A stretch of DNA of 9,875 nucleotides from Bacteroidia bacterium (GTDB lineage: Bacteria > Bacteroidota > Bacteroidia > Bacteroidales > Azobacteroidaceae), in the NCBI GenBank assembly GCA_025999255.1, contig BNXB01000047.1, positions 1 through 9,875 on the forward strand. Reading direction: 5' to 3'. Below, in pieces: positions 7,631 through 9,875 of this stretch. Numbering within the stretch: position 1 is the stretch's first letter; every line of letters starts with the position of its first letter. Under the pieces are notes generated by a model. That model was not told where the DNA came from. It worked only from the letters and a program-made list of their open reading frames with translations, and made no database searches. The position numbers and the translations under genes are program-made.

Positions 7631-8764
7631 TCAATCATTTAATTTTTTGATGAATGCCCTACGGGTTTTATGATGAACGACATCATAGTCTTCCCATTGA
7701 GATTGCATTTTGGTATTTAATTCCAATTCGGGATTACTTTCCGCATAAACGTATCCTTTTTGATTGAAAATTGGGATCAGGTCATTGAACATTAATGCGT
7801 TAACCCCTTTATTCTGATATTCCGGAGCCACGCCGATAATATACAGGTCAACCACATTGTTGTTTCCGTAAAGCGCTTGCAGGAGATGCATCCATCCAAT
7901 CGGAAAGAGTTTTCCTTTCGCTTTTTTCAATGCTTTGGACAAGCTGGGTAAAGTGATTGCAATTCCTACCACACTATCGTCTTCTTCTTTCACAACTAAT
8001 GTTACCAAGTCCAATGAAAGCATTGGGATATACATTTTGATGTAATATTCGATCTGTTTTGGTGTTAGCCTGGAGTAACCATAAAGAGGCTTGTATGCTT
8101 CATTCCAGAGTTCGAAAATTTTTTGAGCATAGGGCCATATTTCTCTTGTCTTTTTGAACTTCACTATCTTTAAACCGTATTTTTTCAATACTATTTGTGA
8201 AATACGGGCATATTTTTCCGGAACTTCTTTAGGTATGTTGATTTTGAATTCGTTCCAATCCTGATCTTTTTCATATCCGAGTTTAGCCAGGTGATCTTTG
8301 TAATACGGATAACTGTAAGTAGTGGCCATAGTGCCTACTTCTCCGAATCCCCATACGAGTAAGCCTTCATGATCCATATCTGTGAATCCCAGAGGCCCGT
8401 GGATAGCTGTCATCCCTTTTTCCCTGCCCCATTTTTCAATCGCGCTTATCAATGCTGCAGAAACATTTTCGTCGTCGATAAAGTCAATAAAACCAAATCT
8501 GACATTTTTTTCATTCCACTGTTTGTTTGCTTCATGATTGATAATTCCGGCGATGCGGCCGACAATCATCCCTTCCCTGTAAGCCAGAAAATATTTTGCT
8601 TCGCAAAAATCGAATGCAGGATTTTTTTTTCTGCTCAAAGTCATCATTTCATCTGATATCAGGCCAGGTACATGATAAGGGCAACCTTCGTATAACTTAA
8701 TATTGAATTCCACAAACTGCTTAAGTTCCTGTTCCGTTCCAACTTCCTTTATTATTATTGACAT
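7631..8764 (-). CDS. GNAT-like N-acetyltransferase family protein, substrate unknown
   Basis: This 377-residue cytoplasmic protein belongs to a conserved family with GNAT-type acetyltransferase folds, resembling E. coli YghO-type proteins as far as I can recall; a biochemical role is not known to me. The acetyl-CoA binding motif is clear in the C-terminal half: VVDLYIIGVAPEYQNKGVNALM (304-325) with the QxxGxN/G pyrophosphate-binding turn at 317-322. The N-terminal half has a second GNAT-like stretch (AYREGMIVGRIAGIIN, 61-76) and a highly conserved-looking segment GPLGFTDMDHEGLLVWGF (123-140). No signal peptide or membrane segment is seen. The ATG at 8762-8764 is preceded by an A-rich leader and, about 30 bases upstream, a promoter-like sequence. 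An A9 run lies in codons 46-49. The gene is followed by a perfect palindrome and then parE on the same strand; co-transcription with parE is possible but unproven. Confidence 0.8.
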   Translation of the reverse strand: MSIIIKEVGTEQELKQFVEFNIKLYEGCPYHVPGLISDEMMTLSRKKNPAFDFCEAKYFLAYREGMIVGRIAGIINHEANKQWNEKNVRFGFIDFIDDENVSAALISAIEKWGREKGMTAIHGPLGFTDMDHEGLLVWGFGEVGTMATTYSYPYYKDHLAKLGYEKDQDWNEFKINIPKEVPEKYARISQIVLKKYGLKIVKFKKTREIWPYAQKIFELWNEAYKPLYGYSRLTPKQIEYYIKMYIPMLSLDLVTLVVKEEDDSVVGIAITLPSLSKALKKAKGKLFPIGWMHLLQALYGNNNVVDLYIIGVAPEYQNKGVNALMFNDLIPIFNQKGYVYAESNPELELNTKMQSQWEDYDVVHHKTRRAFIKKLND

Positions 8765-8770
8765 TTGTTT

Positions 8771-8983
8771 TTAATTGAAAAATTCCAAAGCATGCAAATA
8801 TACTACAAATATTATAAATTGACAAGACAGTAACACCATTTCCCCGCGACAGGCTTCTACCTCGGTGATACGATAACGTTCGATATGTCCGTCTTCGAAT
8901 TTCCGGACAAGGAATTTTCCCAATAAAGCAGGAGCCACGGTTAAAACATCCTGTTTGAAAAAATTTCGTGAAAGTTTTTGCAT
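8771..8983 (-). pseudogene. truncated 3-methyladenine DNA glycosylase (MPG/AAG family) remnant
   Basis: The first 48 codons (8983-8840) encode the N-terminus of an AAG/MPG-type DNA-3-methyladenine glycosylase, which excises alkylated purines in base excision repair: [20 protein letters not shown], then [10 protein letters not shown]. Intact family members are about 190-230 residues. After Glu48 the similarity stops; the remaining 22 codons ([10 protein letters not shown] onward) are a translation of the acetyltransferase promoter region and end at a TAA six bases before that gene's ATG. Only about 76 bases separate the break from the next gene, so the missing three quarters cannot be hidden in another frame: it was deleted. 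The Glu corresponding to the catalytic Glu of human AAG (Glu125) is kept as Glu43, but the Tyr normally two residues later (EAY) is Cys45, a further sign of decay. It lies 13 bases after the DUF1080 stop, on the same strand. The product cannot be a working glycosylase. Confidence 0.8.
8795..8826 (-). promoter_or_regulatory. Bacteroidota-type promoter for the acetyltransferase gene
   Basis: On the minus strand CTTG (8826-8823) is followed by 20 bases and then TATATTTG (8802-8795), an exact match to the -7 consensus TAnnTTTG with a near-match to the -33 TTTG. Transcription would begin near 8788, leaving an untranslated leader of about 24 bases before the ATG at 8764. The element lies inside the frame of the broken glycosylase gene. 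Confidence 0.6.
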
Positions 8984-8996
8984 GTAAGATAAACTC

Positions 8997-9635
8997 TTAT
9001 TCTGCTAAAGGAGTTAACCGGACGTTTCTGAACTGGATATCTTTTCCTTCACTTTGCAGGCCAATATGCCCGGTTTTATGCATTGATTTTGTACCTTTAT
9101 TTTGAAGTACTCCGTTGATATACACAGTAATGGTACCGTCTTTGCAAGTGATGTCGGCGTTATTCCATTCTCCTGTGGTCATTTCCGGGGTCGGATTGAA
9201 TTTACCGACACTGGGGAACTTCGGGCGTTCTTCTCCGGGTTTTGTCTTAAATTCTGCAATGTCCGAACCTCCAAGGAGTACAAAATCGCCTGCACTTCCG
9301 GCTTTTAACTGACATTCAATGGCATTCGGCCAGACTTTGTTGTCACTTTGAACGAAAAGGAAAATGCCACTGTTAGTGGCTTCCTGGGGCCATCTCCATT
9401 CTACATGCAACCGGAAATTACTGTATTTTTCTTTGGTGTACATATAGCCGAATGGAGTTCCGGTTATATGGATGACACCGTCTTTCACGGAAAAAATTCC
9501 GGTATTGGTTTTGTTATCTTGTAAAACAAATCCCCAATTGCTCAAATCTTTTCCGTTGAACAAATCGATTGTTTTCTGGGCATGTAAAGAAAATGAAGAG
9601 ACTACTACGAAACAGGAAATCAAAAATGTCTTCAT
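8997..9635 (-). CDS. exported DUF1080 / 3-keto-disaccharide hydrolase-like domain protein
   Basis: The 212-residue protein has a signal peptide (1-19, [19 protein letters not shown], cut before QKT) and a single DUF1080 domain (about 22-208), a concanavalin-like beta-sandwich. Some members of this family hydrolyse 3-keto-glycosides produced by sugar oxidoreductases; many are uncharacterised. Diagnostic stretches are [10 protein letters not shown] (25-34), [10 protein letters not shown] (74-83), NSGIFLFVQ (88-96), the acidic [12 protein letters not shown] (106-117) and the ending [18 protein letters not shown] (190-207). An in-frame ATG 11 codons upstream (9666-9668) is rejected because it puts a charged stretch in front of a normal signal peptide. 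The protein should be periplasmic or surface-located. No sugar oxidoreductase or other glycan gene sits beside it on this strand; the next gene is a broken glycosylase. The domain call is firm, the enzymatic role is inferred from the family. Confidence 0.9.
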   Translation of the reverse strand: MKTFLISCFVVVSSFSLHAQKTIDLFNGKDLSNWGFVLQDNKTNTGIFSVKDGVIHITGTPFGYMYTKEKYSNFRLHVEWRWPQEATNSGIFLFVQSDNKVWPNAIECQLKAGSAGDFVLLGGSDIAEFKTKPGEERPKFPSVGKFNPTPEMTTGEWNNADITCKDGTITVYINGVLQNKGTKSMHKTGHIGLQSEGKDIQFRNVRLTPLAE

Positions 9636-9665
9636 GATGATAATCTTTATTAAATGAATTTCGGA

Positions 9666-9697
9666 CAAATTTAATATGTTTCACACAGATTTCATAA
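9666..9697 (-). promoter_or_regulatory. possible promoter of the DUF1080 gene
   Basis: On the minus strand TAAATTTG (9673-9666) matches the Bacteroidota -7 consensus TAnnTTTG, and transcription would start about 25 bases before the ATG at 9635. The matching -33 element is poor (TTAT or TATG at 9693-9697). A second TAAATTTG lies at 9711-9704, also without a clear -33, so the exact start is uncertain. Confidence 0.4.
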
Positions 9698-9711
9698 ATT
9701 TCACAAATTTA
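9679..9711. repeat. short TTTCA(C/T) repeats in the DUF1080 upstream region
   Basis: TTTCAC (9679-9684), TTTCAT (9690-9695) and TTTCAC (9699-9704) follow one another at 11- and 9-base spacing, the last two followed by AAATTT or AAATT. They overlap the possible DUF1080 promoter. The pattern recalls the CACAGATTTCAC-type degenerate intergenic repeats seen in some Bacteroidota genomes, but it is short and could be chance in AT-rich DNA. Confidence 0.35.
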
Positions 9712-9808
9712 TTTTAAAATCATTCATTTTCCGACGTATTTATAAAAACAATAGTTCGTTCAAAAATCAGATAAATTGCTGAATAACAGCAAAATAAGTT
9801 TAGGAATA

Positions 9809-9840
9809 TTTGGAAAAAACCGCAGGAATTAGTACCTTTA
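9809..9840 (+). promoter_or_regulatory. Bacteroidota-type promoter facing right, for a gene beyond the window
   Basis: TTTG (9809-9812), exactly 20 bases, then TACCTTTA (9833-9840) gives a full -33 box and seven of eight positions of the -7 TAnnTTTG box. The 20-base spacing equals that of the acetyltransferase promoter in this window. Transcription would start near 9847. Candidate ATGs follow at 9861 (ATG CTT TCG ATA TGA, only four codons) and at 9872, whose frame leaves the window, so the downstream gene cannot be identified. Confidence 0.55.
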
Positions 9841-9875
9841 AAGCATTGACTCACAATCAGATGCTTTCGATATGA

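Noticed and set aside
8771..8839. The 22-codon tail after the glycosylase remnant as a real protein domain
   Set aside because: It is hydrophobic, unrelated to the glycosylase family, and coincides with the promoter and leader of the next gene, so it is read as translated non-coding DNA.
9636..9668. Upstream ATG extending the DUF1080 protein by 11 residues
   Set aside because: It would place a charged, isoleucine-rich stretch in front of an otherwise normal signal peptide, and it overlaps the probable -7 box and transcription start.
9776..9792. Small hairpin TTGCTG-AATAA-CAGCAA as a terminator
   Set aside because: Only six base pairs and no T-run of useful length on either side; expected by chance in AT-rich intergenic DNA.
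1..9875. Hidden defence island, CRISPR array, prophage or insertion sequence
   Set aside because: No spaced direct repeats, transposase, integrase, tRNA or att-like duplication was found; nearly all of the window is covered by recognised chromosomal genes.

Overview
The window looks like a chromosomal segment from a member of the Bacteroidota, most likely the order Bacteroidales. The evidence is a SusD/RagB-type outer-membrane glycan-binding lipoprotein, the short (about 620 residue) Bacteroidota form of topoisomerase IV subunit B, AT-rich DNA with A-rich rather than Shine-Dalgarno leaders before start codons, and several matches to the Bacteroidota sigma-ABfr promoter pattern (TTTG, about 20 bases, TAnnTTTG). 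The genus cannot be fixed from the sequence alone.

Layout, left to right. Positions 1-1835 (+) hold the 3' part of a susD-like gene whose start lies outside the window; its susC partner would be expected just upstream. A hairpin plus T-run terminator at 1882-1949 separates it from a convergent minus-strand gene set. In transcription order (right to left) that set is: a GNAT-like acetyltransferase (8764-7631), parE (7543-5681), coaD (5670-5200), an S41 carboxy-terminal processing protease (5187-3556), lgt (3554-2718) and an exported glycerophosphodiester phosphodiesterase (2721-1948). From parE to the phosphodiesterase the gaps are 10, 12, 1 and -4 bases, so these five genes very probably form one operon. 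The acetyltransferase has its own promoter-like sequence and is separated from parE by an 87-base spacer containing a perfect 36-base palindrome.

Upstream of the acetyltransferase lies a clearly broken gene. The first 48 codons of a 3-methyladenine DNA glycosylase (MPG/AAG family) run straight into the promoter region of the acetyltransferase, and the rest of the glycosylase is missing. Further right is an exported DUF1080 (3-keto-disaccharide hydrolase type) protein (9635-8997). A roughly 240-base spacer (9636-9875) follows with promoter-like elements for both directions, including a good plus-strand promoter aimed at a gene beyond the window.

Functionally, the main operon mixes DNA topology (ParE), coenzyme A synthesis (CoaD) and envelope biogenesis (protease, prolipoprotein diacylglyceryl transferase, glycerophosphodiesterase). 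This is mostly a housekeeping region. I see no CRISPR array, tRNA, rRNA, transposase, toxin-antitoxin pair or defence system. The most notable observations are the truncated glycosylase and the perfect palindrome with its partial second copy.
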